Shown here piece by piece: positions 49,394 through 58,629 of a DNA stretch of 64,000 nt (positions are counted from its first letter, which is position 1; every line of letters begins with the position of its first letter). Under the pieces are notes generated by a model that did no database searches, was not told the origin of the DNA, and was given only the letters and a program-made list of their open reading frames with translations. This DNA comes from Blattabacterium cuenoti. Lineage in GTDB: Bacteria > Bacteroidota > Bacteroidia > Flavobacteriales > Blattabacteriaceae. The stretch spans positions 62,001-126,000 of the forward strand of contig NZ_CP059217.1 of the NCBI RefSeq assembly GCF_014252355.1. Reading direction: 5' to 3'. The translations under genes and the position numbers were made by a program.

Positions 49394-50971
49394 CTATCCA
49401 TTCATCGAAATTAAAAATTCATCATTATTTTTAGTTTTTAACATACGTAATCTCAAAAATTCCATAGCTTCTATCGGATTCATATCAGAAAGATGTTTTC
49501 TTAAAATCCACATTCTTTGCAAAGTTTTTGTATCTAATAATAAATCATCCTTTCTAGTACTAGATGAAACTAAATCAATAGCAGGATAAATACGTTTATT
49601 AGCGATTTTTCTATCTAATTGAAGTTCTTTATTTCCTGTTCCTTTAAATTCTTCAAAAATAACTTCATCCATTTTTGATCCAGTATCAATCATTGCAGTA
49701 GCTATAATTGATAAAGATCCACCATTTTCTATATTTCTAGCAGCACCAAAAAATCTTTTTGGTCGATGTAATGCATTTGCATCTACACCTCCAGATAATA
49801 CTTTTCCAGATGCAGGAGCTACTGTATTATACGCACGTGCCAATCGTGTAATTGAATCCAATAAAATAACTACATCATGGGAACATTCTACCATTCTTTT
49901 AGCTTTTTGTAATACTATATTAGCAACTTTAACATGTCTTTCTGCTGGTTCATCAAAAGTAGAAGCGATAACTTCACCTTTAACATTTCTTTGCATATCT
50001 GTAACTTCTTCAGGCCTTTCATCAATTAACAAGATAATTAGATAAACTTCTGGATGATTTGCTGCAATAGCATTAGCAACTTCTTTTAATAAAGTAGTTT
50101 TACCTGTTTTTGGAGGAGCTACAATCATTCCCCTTTGCCCCTTACCAATTGGAGTAAATAAATCTACTATTCGTGTAGAAATAGTAGCATTTTTATCTGC
50201 TAATTTAAATTTTTCATTTGGAAATAGTGGAGTTAAATGTTCAAAAGAATCTCTTTCTCTAACAATAGTTAGTGGTCTACCATTAATTTCAACAATTTTA
50301 ATCAAAGGAAAATATTTTTCTCCTTCTTTTGGAGGTCTAACTTCGCCTTTTATAGTATCTCCAGTTTTCATTCCAAATAATCTAATTTGTGACTGAGATA
50401 CATAAATATCATCAGGAGATGACAAATAATTAAAATCTGAAGATCTTAAAAATCCATAATTTTCAGGCATAATTTCTAATACTCCTTCACTCATAATAAT
50501 ACCTTCAAATTCATAGTCAGGAGTTATATATTTATTAGTATGATTAGAATTTCTTGTAAAAAATCCTACATTATTATTTACAGATTTATTTTCTTTTACA
50601 CCAGATTTATTTTCTAAATTTTTTTTCCAATTTGAAAAATTTTTATTTTTATACTTCATTTTATCTTCTTGATTAGAAGAACTTAATTTATTTTTCAAAT
50701 TTAAGTTCTTGTTTTCATGTTCATGAAAATGTAAAAATGTTTTTCTATATTTATTTTTCTTTTTATTAACATCATTTGTTAATGAAGAATTTTCTATTTT
50801 TTTTAATTTTAAAGTTGATTTTGAAAAAGTTGAATTTTTATTAAAAATATCAATAATTTTTTCAAGGAGTTCGTTTTTTCGTAATTGTGTACATTTTTTT
50901 AATCCTGAAGAACGAGCAATCTCCTGTAATTCAAAAAGTTTTTTACTTTTTAATTCAGTAATATCAAACAT
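49394..50971 (-). CDS. rho: Transcription termination factor Rho
   Basis: Hexameric RNA helicase. I start at ATG 50969-50971 ([19 protein letters not shown]), giving 525 residues. N-terminal SAP-like domain, then a lysine/asparagine-rich insert of about 110 residues as in other Bacteroidota, then the RNA-binding fold ([20 protein letters not shown]). Walker A is [14 protein letters not shown], followed by [13 protein letters not shown] and [13 protein letters not shown], and the C-terminus keeps [13 protein letters not shown]. Divergent from the DUF4293 gene across a duplicated segment. Confidence 0.95.
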   Translation of the reverse strand: MFDITELKSKKLFELQEIARSSGLKKCTQLRKNELLEKIIDIFNKNSTFSKSTLKLKKIENSSLTNDVNKKKNKYRKTFLHFHEHENKNLNLKNKLSSSNQEDKMKYKNKNFSNWKKNLENKSGVKENKSVNNNVGFFTRNSNHTNKYITPDYEFEGIIMSEGVLEIMPENYGFLRSSDFNYLSSPDDIYVSQSQIRLFGMKTGDTIKGEVRPPKEGEKYFPLIKIVEINGRPLTIVRERDSFEHLTPLFPNEKFKLADKNATISTRIVDLFTPIGKGQRGMIVAPPKTGKTTLLKEVANAIAANHPEVYLIILLIDERPEEVTDMQRNVKGEVIASTFDEPAERHVKVANIVLQKAKRMVECSHDVVILLDSITRLARAYNTVAPASGKVLSGGVDANALHRPKRFFGAARNIENGGSLSIIATAMIDTGSKMDEVIFEEFKGTGNKELQLDRKIANKRIYPAIDLVSSSTRKDDLLLDTKTLQRMWILRKHLSDMNPIEAMEFLRLRMLKTKNNDEFLISMNG

Positions 50972-51025
50972 AAAGTAATTGGATAAAATTTTATTAATGA
51001 TTAAGTAAGATAAATACAATTATAC

Positions 51026-51153
51026 AAAATTAATTTGAACTTAATTCCAATTAATATGTTATCTAGAATACAAAATTTTTATACATTTATAAAAAATTAA
51101 TTTGAATTCCAACTAATATGTTCTGTAGAATACAAAATGTTTATACATTTATA
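51026..51153 (+). repeat. Tandem duplication covering the upstream region and first codons of the DUF4293 gene
   Basis: Copy 1 spans 51026-51091 and copy 2 spans 51093-51153. Both begin AAAATTAATTTGAA and end TTATACATTTATA. Copy 2 contains the real gene start (ATG 51118, codons MFCRIQNVYTFI); copy 1 contains the matching ATG 51056 with MLSRIQNFYTFI, then KN and a stop at 51098-51100. Copy 1 has five extra bases (CTTAA) before its ATG and a few substitutions. Copy 1 is thus a decayed duplicate and forms a 14-codon upstream ORF ending 17 bases before the real start. Confidence 0.92.
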
Positions 51154-51489
51154 TCATCTTTACTAATTTTAATTTCTATATTACTAAATTTTTCTTTTAA
51201 TATATTTTTTGATTTATTCTTGATTATATGTTTTATATTATCAGTTACTAGTATGTTATTTGACAAAAATAATAAGCTACAAATAATATTAAATATTTTA
51301 AATATTTTTTTTAACAGTTTAAATAGTATAATAATTTTGTTATTAACTTATTTGAATAAAAAATTAAATATTATTTTAATAAGTTATATACTGATTTTAT
51401 TATTATTTTCTATATTATTTTTATTTCTTTCAAATAAATCAATCAAAAAAGATATAAAAATAATTAAATCATCAAATAGAATACGATAA
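51118..51489 (+). CDS. DUF4293 family membrane protein
   Basis: 123 residues, four hydrophobic helices. The N-terminus FCRIQNVYTFISSLLI and the C-terminal NKSIKKDIKIIKSSNRIR match DUF4293, a Bacteroidota family usually encoded next to rho, as here. Function unknown. The sequence between is strongly simplified to Leu/Ile/Asn/Phe. Its 5' region, including the first 12 codons, is duplicated directly upstream. It ends 6 bases before prfA on the same strand. Confidence 0.82.
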   Translation: MFCRIQNVYTFISSLLILISILLNFSFNIFFDLFLIICFILSVTSMLFDKNNKLQIILNILNIFFNSLNSIIILLLTYLNKKLNIILISYILILLLFSILFLFLSNKSIKKDIKIIKSSNRIR

Positions 51490-51495
51490 TCAATC

Positions 51496-52578
51496 ATGAT
51501 TCAAAATTCATTATTGAATAAAAAATTTAAAATTCTTAAAAAAGAATTTGATACAATTTCAAAATCAATTTCTATTCCAAAAATTATATATGATAAAATA
51601 AAATATAAAACATTATTAAAACAATATAATAAAATAGACAAATGGATAAAATATTATCATGAATATAATAAAAAATTATCTTATTTACATGAGTTAAATG
51701 ATGTTTTAGAACATGATTCAGATCCAGAAATGATAAACATAGCATCTTCAGAAAAAAAAAATATATTAGAAGAAATAATGTCTATAAAAAACAAATTATT
51801 AAATAATAATTATTCATCACAAACATCACAAAATATAAATGATAATCATAGAAATGCTATAGTAGAATTACGTTCAGGAACTGGTGGAAATGAAGCATGT
51901 CTATTTGTTGAAGAAATATTAAGAATGTATATTATGTATTTTAAACAAATGCATTGGAAATATAAAATCATGCATGCTCAAAAAAGTGGATCCACAGGAT
52001 ATAAAGAAATTATATTAGAAGTAAGTGGCAGTAATAAGAAAGGTAGTGTTTATGGTAATCTAAAATTTGAATCTGGAGTACATAGAGTACAAAGAATTCC
52101 AAAAACTGAATCACAAGGTAGAATTCATACATCAGCAATTACTGTGGCAGTATTACCAGAAGTTCAAGAATTAGAAATGAAAATAAACATATCTGATATT
52201 AAAAAAGAAACATTTCGATCTAGTGGTGCTGGTGGCCAACATGTTAATAAAACCGAATCAGCAGTTAGACTAACTCATATTCCAAGTAAAATGACTGTTG
52301 AATGTCAAGAAGAAAGATCTCAACATAAAAATTTTGAAAAAGCTATGAATGTATTAAGAGCTAGATTATTCCAACAAGAACTGGATAAAAGATTTAAAGA
52401 AAGATCTTTTCAAAGAAAATGTTTAATCTCTACTGGAGATCGTTCTGTGAAAATAAGAACTTACAACTATCCAAAACAAAGAGTAACGGATCATAGAGTG
52501 AAAAAAACTATTTATGATCTTACAGGATTTATGAATGGAAATATTCAAAAAATGATAGATTTTTTAAAAAAAAAATAA
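51496..52578 (+). CDS. prfA: Peptide chain release factor 1
   Basis: Recognises UAA and UAG stop codons. 360 residues. The codon-recognition tripeptide region is RIPKTESQGRIHTSA (P-x-T type of RF1; RF2 would have SPF), and the catalytic loop is RSSGAGGQHVNKTESAVRL with GGQ. The N-terminal coiled region is full length. There is no in-frame UGA and no programmed frameshift, also consistent with RF1. Ends 4 bases before the convergent accC. Confidence 0.93.
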   Translation: MIQNSLLNKKFKILKKEFDTISKSISIPKIIYDKIKYKTLLKQYNKIDKWIKYYHEYNKKLSYLHELNDVLEHDSDPEMINIASSEKKNILEEIMSIKNKLLNNNYSSQTSQNINDNHRNAIVELRSGTGGNEACLFVEEILRMYIMYFKQMHWKYKIMHAQKSGSTGYKEIILEVSGSNKKGSVYGNLKFESGVHRVQRIPKTESQGRIHTSAITVAVLPEVQELEMKINISDIKKETFRSSGAGGQHVNKTESAVRLTHIPSKMTVECQEERSQHKNFEKAMNVLRARLFQQELDKRFKERSFQRKCLISTGDRSVKIRTYNYPKQRVTDHRVKKTIYDLTGFMNGNIQKMIDFLKKK

Positions 52579-52582
52579 TACA

Positions 52583-53929
52583 TCAATAACTTGATAACAT
52601 AGTGTCTATAAAATTAATATTATAATCGCCTTTTACAAAAAAATTATTTTTCATCATTTGTATATGAAAAGGAATGGTGGTTCTAATCCCTTCTATTACA
52701 AATTCATCTAATGATCTACGCATTTTGTCAATAGTTTCTTTTCTACTATTTGCTGTAGTAATAATCTTTGCAATCATAGAATCATAATAATGTGGAACAT
52801 TATATCCAGCATAAATATGAGTATCAATACGAACTCCTTTTCCACCTGGTAAATGCATTTGAGTAATTTTTCCTGGATATGGACGAAATTTTTGTTTAGG
52901 TTCTTCTGCATTAATTCTACACTCAATTGAATATTTTTTTGGATAAACATTTTGTATTGAAATTTTTTTACCACTTGCTATAAATATTTGTTCTTTAACA
53001 AGATCTAATCCAGTTATTTCTTCAGTAATAGCATGTTCTACTTGTATTCTGGTATTCATCTCCATAAAATAAAAATTAGTATTTTGATCTACTAAAAATT
53101 CAACAGTTCCTATTCCTTCATAATGAATAAATTTAGCTGCTTTAATAGCTTGTTCGCCCATGATTTTTCTTAAAGACGGAGTCAAAAAAGGTGACGGAGC
53201 TTCTTCTACTAATTTTTGATTTCTTCTCTGTATAGAACAATCTCGTTCTGATAAATGACATGTTTGTCCATATTTATCACTAATAATTTGTATCTCTATA
53301 TGTCTTGGATTAAGAATTAATTTTTCTAAGTATAGATCTGGTTTACCAAAACATATTAAAGATTCTTTTTTAGCATTTTCCCAAGATGGTTTTAAATCAT
53401 TTTTATTGAAAACAGATCTTATCCCTTTACCTCCTCCTCCAGACACCGATTTAATCACGACAGGATATCCTATTTTTTCTGCAATATTTGCTACTTTTTT
53501 ATATGAATATTTTTCTTTTAAATTTTCAGATCCAGGAATACATAAAATCCCAGCTTTGTTCATAGTTTTTTTAGCTAAAATTTTATTTCCCATTTGAATA
53601 ATATGATTTGGTAAAGGTCCTATAAATTTAATTCTATGTTTTTTACACATAGAAGAAAAGTAGGCATTTTCAGATAAAAACCCATATCCTGGATGAATTG
53701 CATCAGAATTAGTGATTTCTGCAGCTGAAATGATATTTGGAATATTAAGATATGATAAATATGGAGATGGTGGACCAATGCAAACAGCTTCATCTGCAAA
53801 ATACACATGAAGACTATATTTATCTGCAGTAGAATATACTGCTACAGTTTTGATTCCCATTTCTTTCACTGTTCGTATAATTCTTAAAGCAATTTCTCCA
53901 CGATTTGCAATTAATATTTTTTTAAACAT
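52583..53929 (-). CDS. accC: Acetyl-CoA carboxylase biotin carboxylase subunit
   Basis: ATP-grasp enzyme carboxylating biotin on AccB. 448 residues. N-terminal KILIANRGEIALRIIRTVKEMG, glycine-rich ATP loop KSVSGGGGKGIRSV, catalytic region ERDCSIQRRNQKLVEEAPSP and EMNTRIQVEHAITEEITG, and the C-terminal ECRINAEEP. Complete. It is 24 bases downstream of accB, with rpmF before that, in the order rpmF-accB-accC known from the phylum. Confidence 0.96.
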   Translation of the reverse strand: MFKKILIANRGEIALRIIRTVKEMGIKTVAVYSTADKYSLHVYFADEAVCIGPPSPYLSYLNIPNIISAAEITNSDAIHPGYGFLSENAYFSSMCKKHRIKFIGPLPNHIIQMGNKILAKKTMNKAGILCIPGSENLKEKYSYKKVANIAEKIGYPVVIKSVSGGGGKGIRSVFNKNDLKPSWENAKKESLICFGKPDLYLEKLILNPRHIEIQIISDKYGQTCHLSERDCSIQRRNQKLVEEAPSPFLTPSLRKIMGEQAIKAAKFIHYEGIGTVEFLVDQNTNFYFMEMNTRIQVEHAITEEITGLDLVKEQIFIASGKKISIQNVYPKKYSIECRINAEEPKQKFRPYPGKITQMHLPGGKGVRIDTHIYAGYNVPHYYDSMIAKIITTANSRKETIDKMRRSLDEFVIEGIRTTIPFHIQMMKNNFFVKGDYNINFIDTMLSSY

Positions 53930-53953
53930 AAAAAATATAATATCAAAAACAGA

Positions 53954-54388
53954 TTAATTATTAATTTTAATAAGAAATAAAGGTTGATTATAATCAACTG
54001 GGGTTGAATCTTCAACAAAAATTTTTACAATTTTTCCTGAAACTTCAGATTCAATATCATTAAATAATTTCATTGCTTCTATGATACAAATTTTTGTTCC
54101 TATCTTAATATTATCACCTTTTTTCACAAAAGGATCTTGATTAGGATTTGATCTTCTATAAAAAGTTCCAATCATTGGAGATCTAATTGTAAAATATCCA
54201 TTTTGTTCATTAAATTGTTCTTCTGAATCTGAAACAGAATAATATTGTTCTTTATTATTATTTTTCTCAACTAATTGAGAAATTTTATTTTTAATATAAA
54301 TTGTAGTTTCTCCTATTTGTATTTTGATTTCATCAATTCTATATTGATAAACTACTTTAATCAAAGATTTAATTTGTTTTAAATCCAT
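53954..54388 (-). CDS. accB: Biotin carboxyl carrier protein of acetyl-CoA carboxylase
   Basis: 144 residues. The biotinylated lysine is in CIIEAMKLFNDIESEVSGKI near the C-terminus. The family thumb and RSPMIGTFYRRSNPNQDPFVKKGD begin the lipoyl-like domain. The N-terminal half (MDLKQIKSLIKVV) is the usual AccB start, followed by a flexible charged linker. Same transcript as accC in all likelihood. Confidence 0.95.
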   Translation of the reverse strand: MDLKQIKSLIKVVYQYRIDEIKIQIGETTIYIKNKISQLVEKNNNKEQYYSVSDSEEQFNEQNGYFTIRSPMIGTFYRRSNPNQDPFVKKGDNIKIGTKICIIEAMKLFNDIESEVSGKIVKIFVEDSTPVDYNQPLFLIKINN

Positions 54389-54412
54389 AGTAAACGAAAC
54401 ATATCATTCATC

Positions 54413-54595
54413 TTATTTTTTGATAAAAACTACTTTTCCTTTATAAATAAGTTCTTTTTTTTTCCAATATGCATGATGATATAAATATATTTGACCAGTT
54501 AAAGAACATTTTGACAATACAGGAATTTTTACTTTTAAATGAGTTCTTCTTTTATTTCTTCTTGATTTAGATTGTCTTCTTTTAGGATGTGCCAT
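54413..54595 (-). CDS. rpmF: 50S ribosomal protein L32
   Basis: 60-residue bL32, beginning MAHPKRRQSKSRRNKRRTH, followed by CSLTGQIYLYHHAYWKKKELIYKGKVV. Only one cysteine of the zinc-binding form remains. It is 24 bases upstream of accB. The start is divergent from proS, whose ATG lies 61 bases away. Confidence 0.95.
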   Translation of the reverse strand: MAHPKRRQSKSRRNKRRTHLKVKIPVLSKCSLTGQIYLYHHAYWKKKELIYKGKVVFIKK

Positions 54596-54655
54596 AAAAA
54601 TTATAATAAACTACTAAGTTACTATAATAATAAAATTATTTTTATATTTATTAAT

Positions 54656-56137
54656 ATGAATTATTCGTTAACCAAACAAAGCAAAGATTATTCTAAATGG
54701 TATAATGATATTATTATTAAATCTGAATTAGCAGAATTTTCAGGAGTTCGTGGGTTTATGATTATTAAACCATATGGATTTTCTATATGGGAAAACATAA
54801 AAAAAGAATTAGATAAAATGTTGAAAGAATCTGGACATGAAAATATTTATTTTCCACTTTTAATTCCAAAAGATTCTTTATTTGTTGATAAAACAGAAAA
54901 AGAACACATTAATTATAAAGAATGTGCAGTTGTAACACATTATAGATTGAAAAAACAACAACATAAAAATAAATTTGAAATAGATGATCAATCTAGATTA
55001 AAAGAAAAATTAATTATTAGGCCTACTTCAGAAAGCATTATTTGGACAGCATATAAAAGGTGGATACAATCTTATAGAGACTTACCTATTCTTTTAAATC
55101 AATGGGGAAATGCTGTAAGATGGGAAATGAAAACACGATTATTTATTAGAACTTCAGAATTTTTATGGCAGGAAGGACATACAGCTCACGCTACAAAAGA
55201 AGAAGCTATTTATGAAGCAAAAAAAATATTAAATATATATACTAATTTTTCTGAAAATTTTTTAGCTATTCCAGTAATACAAGGAATAAAACCAAATATG
55301 GATAAATTTTCTGGATCAGAGATTACTTATTGTATTGAATCTATAATGCAAGATGGAAAAGCTTTGCAAATTGCTACTTCTCATTTTTTAGGACAAAATT
55401 TTTCAAAATCCTTTAATGTAAAGTTTACGAATGCTAATGGAAATAAAGAATACGTATGGGGAACTTCTTGGGGAATATCTACACGATTAATAGGAGGATT
55501 AGTAATGTTACATTCAGATGATCATGGCTTAATTTTACCTCCTAAAATATCACCAATACAAGTTATTATTATTCCGATTTTTAAAAATAAAACAGAATTG
55601 AATCAAATAACTACAATAGTTGATAAACTAAAAAATAATTTAGAAAAACAAGGAATTCGAGTAAAATATGATCAAAATCAATGTTTTACTCCAGGATGGA
55701 AATTTCACAAATATGAAATGAAAGGGATTCCAATAAGAATTAGTATAGGACCAAATGAAATTAATAATAAAATAATAGAAATTTTTAGAAGAGATACGTA
55801 TGAAAAACATTATATTTCATTACATAAAATTACATATTGTATATCGAAACTTCTTGCAAACATTCAAAAAAATATATATCAAAAAGCTTTAAATAGAATC
55901 AATAAATTATCTTGTACATTAGATAATTATGATGAATTCAAAAAAAAACTACGTAATACAGGAGGATTTATATTGGCTCATTGGGATGGGACAATCAATA
56001 CAGTAAAACAAATTCAACAAGAAACAGAAGCAACAATTCGTTGTATTCCCTTGAATAATAACTTAAATAATATGGGTAAATGCATTTATTCTGGAAATCC
56101 ATCTTATCAAAGAGTAATTTTTGCAAAATCTTACTAA
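54656..56137 (+). CDS. proS: Prolyl-tRNA synthetase
   Basis: Class II synthetase, 493 residues from ATG 54656. An upstream in-frame ATG would overlap rpmF and adds unrelated sequence. Motif 2 is TSEFLWQEGHTAHATKEEA and motif 3 lies in GTSWGISTRLIGGLVMLHSDDHGLILPP. The C-terminal part is the archaeal/eukaryotic-like short form without the bacterial editing insertion. Its end overlaps pyrD on the other strand by four bases. Confidence 0.95.
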   Translation: MNYSLTKQSKDYSKWYNDIIIKSELAEFSGVRGFMIIKPYGFSIWENIKKELDKMLKESGHENIYFPLLIPKDSLFVDKTEKEHINYKECAVVTHYRLKKQQHKNKFEIDDQSRLKEKLIIRPTSESIIWTAYKRWIQSYRDLPILLNQWGNAVRWEMKTRLFIRTSEFLWQEGHTAHATKEEAIYEAKKILNIYTNFSENFLAIPVIQGIKPNMDKFSGSEITYCIESIMQDGKALQIATSHFLGQNFSKSFNVKFTNANGNKEYVWGTSWGISTRLIGGLVMLHSDDHGLILPPKISPIQVIIIPIFKNKTELNQITTIVDKLKNNLEKQGIRVKYDQNQCFTPGWKFHKYEMKGIPIRISIGPNEINNKIIEIFRRDTYEKHYISLHKITYCISKLLANIQKNIYQKALNRINKLSCTLDNYDEFKKKLRNTGGFILAHWDGTINTVKQIQQETEATIRCIPLNNNLNNMGKCIYSGNPSYQRVIFAKSY

Positions 56138-57096
56138 TTATTAATTGTCCTCAATTTTCCTTTAAACTCTTTTAAAGAAAAATAATTTTTATTTTGTAAC
56201 AATTCTATTAATTCAAATAATAATCTATGAAATACAGAAATTCCTTCAATCAAAAATTGAGTTCCGATTTGAACAGCAGATGCTCCACATAATATATGCT
56301 CAAAAATATCTGTTCCATATTTTATTCCACCACATCCTATAACTGAAATATCTTTTCTAAGATAATTATAAAATTGTCGTACATTAGATAATGCAAAAGG
56401 TTTTATTCCTAAGCCACCTATTCCCCCAAATCCTTTATTTGGTTTAATTACTATAGTTTCTTTTTCTACATTAATAAATAAACCATTTGGTAAACTATTA
56501 ACACATGTAACAAAATCAACTGGATATTTATTCAAAATAGAAGAAAGTTTTGCTATATCATATTCATTAAAATATGGTGGAAGTTTAATTCCTAAAGGAT
56601 TATTATATAAATTAAATAATCTATCCAAAAAATACGGCATGTTATGAAAGTCATAACCCAAAACTTTTTTATCACCCAAAATATTTGGACAAGATAAATT
56701 TAATTCTATAGCACTAATAAAATCAGAATATGGATTAGTTTTTTTTAATAACATATAATTTTCTTCAAAAGAAGATCCTGATAAAGATAAAAAAATAGGT
56801 TTTTTTAAACTTGTTGTTTTTAAAAATGAAAGATAAAAATCAATTCCAAGATTAGCTAATCCAACAGAATTTATACTTCCAGCCCCCCATTGAAAACATC
56901 TAGGAAAAGGATTTCCAGTCTTTGTTTTCAAAGTACAACTTTTTGTTACTACTGCTCCTAAATAACTATTTTGAATAAGAATATTTAATTCTTTTTCTGT
57001 AGAACAAAAAATGCCTGATGCATTCATAATACATGAATCTAATTGGATTCCATTTATATTAGTAGATATATCTATGTCTTCTATTGTTGTCATCAT
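56134..57096 (-). CDS. pyrD: Dihydroorotate dehydrogenase, class 1A-like
   Basis: Fourth step of UMP synthesis. 320 residues. The sequence follows the soluble class 1A pattern: MNASGIFCSTEKEL, VVTKSCTLKTKTGNPFPR, INSVGLANLGIDFYLSFL, the catalytic Cys in NLSCPN, LGIKLPPYF, GFGGIGGLGIKPFALSNVR and IGCGGIKYGTDIFEHILCGA. Class 1A enzymes use fumarate as acceptor and need no membrane. The N-terminal amphipathic helix of class 2 is not present. Most Flavobacteriia that I know of carry class 2. It is divergent from the pyrE-pyrF fusion, 61 bases away. Confidence 0.9.
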   Translation of the reverse strand: MMTTIEDIDISTNINGIQLDSCIMNASGIFCSTEKELNILIQNSYLGAVVTKSCTLKTKTGNPFPRCFQWGAGSINSVGLANLGIDFYLSFLKTTSLKKPIFLSLSGSSFEENYMLLKKTNPYSDFISAIELNLSCPNILGDKKVLGYDFHNMPYFLDRLFNLYNNPLGIKLPPYFNEYDIAKLSSILNKYPVDFVTCVNSLPNGLFINVEKETIVIKPNKGFGGIGGLGIKPFALSNVRQFYNYLRKDISVIGCGGIKYGTDIFEHILCGASAVQIGTQFLIEGISVFHRLLFELIELLQNKNYFSLKEFKGKLRTINN

Positions 57097-57157
57097 TTTA
57101 TAAGTTTTAATTTACTAACAAAAAATAAAATTTCTAACTTAATAAAAAAGGTTTATT

Positions 57158-58537
57158 ATGATAAAAGAAAAAGAACAATTTGTTTTAACAATTTACAATT
57201 TAGGGATCATGAAATTTGGAAATTTTACTTTAAAAAGTGGATATAGTTCTCCTATATATATTGATTTTCGTCCTATTGCTTCAAAACCTAATTTATTAAT
57301 TAAATTATCAGATTTACTGTTACATACAATTTCATATTATAACTTTGAATTAATTTGTGGAGTTCCTTATGCAGCATTACCCATTGCAACTACTTTATCA
57401 ATTAGATATAATATACCTTTGATTATTAAAAGAAAAGAAAATAAAGGATATGGAACACAAAAAATGATTGAGGGAATTTATAAAAAAGGACAAAATTGTC
57501 TTCTTATAGAGGATGTGATAACTAGTGGAGAGAGTTTATTAAATACAGCAGAAGGGCTGAAAAAAGAAGGATTAGTAATTCAAAATATATTATCAATTTT
57601 AGATCGTGAACAAGGAGGCATAGAAAATATCACAAATAAAGGATTTAAAATTAATACACTATTTAAGATAGGAGAGGTCATAAATATATTAGATAAACAA
57701 AAATTATTCAAACAACAAGAAATATATTATATTAACAAATTTTTAAAACAAAAAACAAATATAAAATTTAAAAAAAGAAGACTTTCTTATGAAGAAAAAC
57801 AACAAAACATTTCTCATCCAATAGGAAAAAAACTTATTGATATTACAATTAAAAAAAAAACTAATTTAATTTTTTCTGCAGATCTTATATATTCTAATCA
57901 AATTTTAAATTTTGCACATTTAATAGGAGATCTAATTTGTGTATTAAAACTTCATGTTGATATTATTCGTGATTTTTCATATTCTTTTATTCAAAAACTA
58001 AAACAAATTTCTATAAAAAAAAATTTTTTAATATTTGAGGATAAAAAATTATGTGATGTTGCATACACAAATTATTTACAATTACATCATGGAATACATA
58101 GAATTTCTTCATGGGCAGATATTGTTTCTACACATGTTATTGCAGGAGAAGATAGCATAAATAATTTAAATATTCCATATAATACTATGGGATTAGTTAC
58201 TATATCTGAAATGTCATCGTATGGTAGAATATCTGATGATCAATTTTTTATACAATCTTTAAAGATTTCTTTGAGAAACTCAACCGTAATTGGTACAGTT
58301 GCACAAAGAAAAGTAGATGATAGATTATTATTATTTACACCAGGAATTTTATTATCATCCAATGATATTAGTAGTAGTAATAAACATTCATCATATATTA
58401 CTCCTAATAAAGCCATAACACAATATCAAAGTGATTTTATTATAGTAGGCAAAGCAATATATCAATCTAAATATCCAAAATATTTTGCAAAAAAATATAG
58501 ATATGAAGGATGGGAAGCATATCAAAACGAACTTTAA
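57158..58537 (+). CDS. pyrEF: Bifunctional orotate phosphoribosyltransferase / OMP decarboxylase (PyrE-PyrF fusion)
   Basis: Last two steps of UMP synthesis in one 459-residue chain. Residues 1-200 are OPRT, with KSGYSSPIYIDFRPI and the PRPP loop LLIEDVITSGESLLNTAEGL. Residues 220-459 are OMP decarboxylase with the catalytic Asp-x-Lys-x-x-Asp in LIFEDKKLCDVAYT, followed by ISSWADIVSTHVIAG and VGKAIYQSKYP. The order OPRT-OMPDC and the FEDKK...DVAYT / SSWAD pattern resemble UMP-synthase-type proteins more than ordinary bacterial PyrF (LDLKxxDIPNT). No stop or internal start separates the domains. Confidence 0.92.
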   Translation: MIKEKEQFVLTIYNLGIMKFGNFTLKSGYSSPIYIDFRPIASKPNLLIKLSDLLLHTISYYNFELICGVPYAALPIATTLSIRYNIPLIIKRKENKGYGTQKMIEGIYKKGQNCLLIEDVITSGESLLNTAEGLKKEGLVIQNILSILDREQGGIENITNKGFKINTLFKIGEVINILDKQKLFKQQEIYYINKFLKQKTNIKFKKRRLSYEEKQQNISHPIGKKLIDITIKKKTNLIFSADLIYSNQILNFAHLIGDLICVLKLHVDIIRDFSYSFIQKLKQISIKKNFLIFEDKKLCDVAYTNYLQLHHGIHRISSWADIVSTHVIAGEDSINNLNIPYNTMGLVTISEMSSYGRISDDQFFIQSLKISLRNSTVIGTVAQRKVDDRLLLFTPGILLSSNDISSSNKHSSYITPNKAITQYQSDFIIVGKAIYQSKYPKYFAKKYRYEGWEAYQNEL

Positions 58538-58629
58538 AAAATATTTTTTATTGATAGTAATGAATATAAATTTATTTTCTAATTTTAGAACAAAAATTAA
58601 TATAAAAAAGCTTTGAACATAGTTTAAAT

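Noticed and set aside
51496-52578. prfA as RF2 (prfB) or RF-H
   Set aside because: The recognition loop is the P-x-T type and there is no programmed frameshift; length and GGQ context fit RF1.
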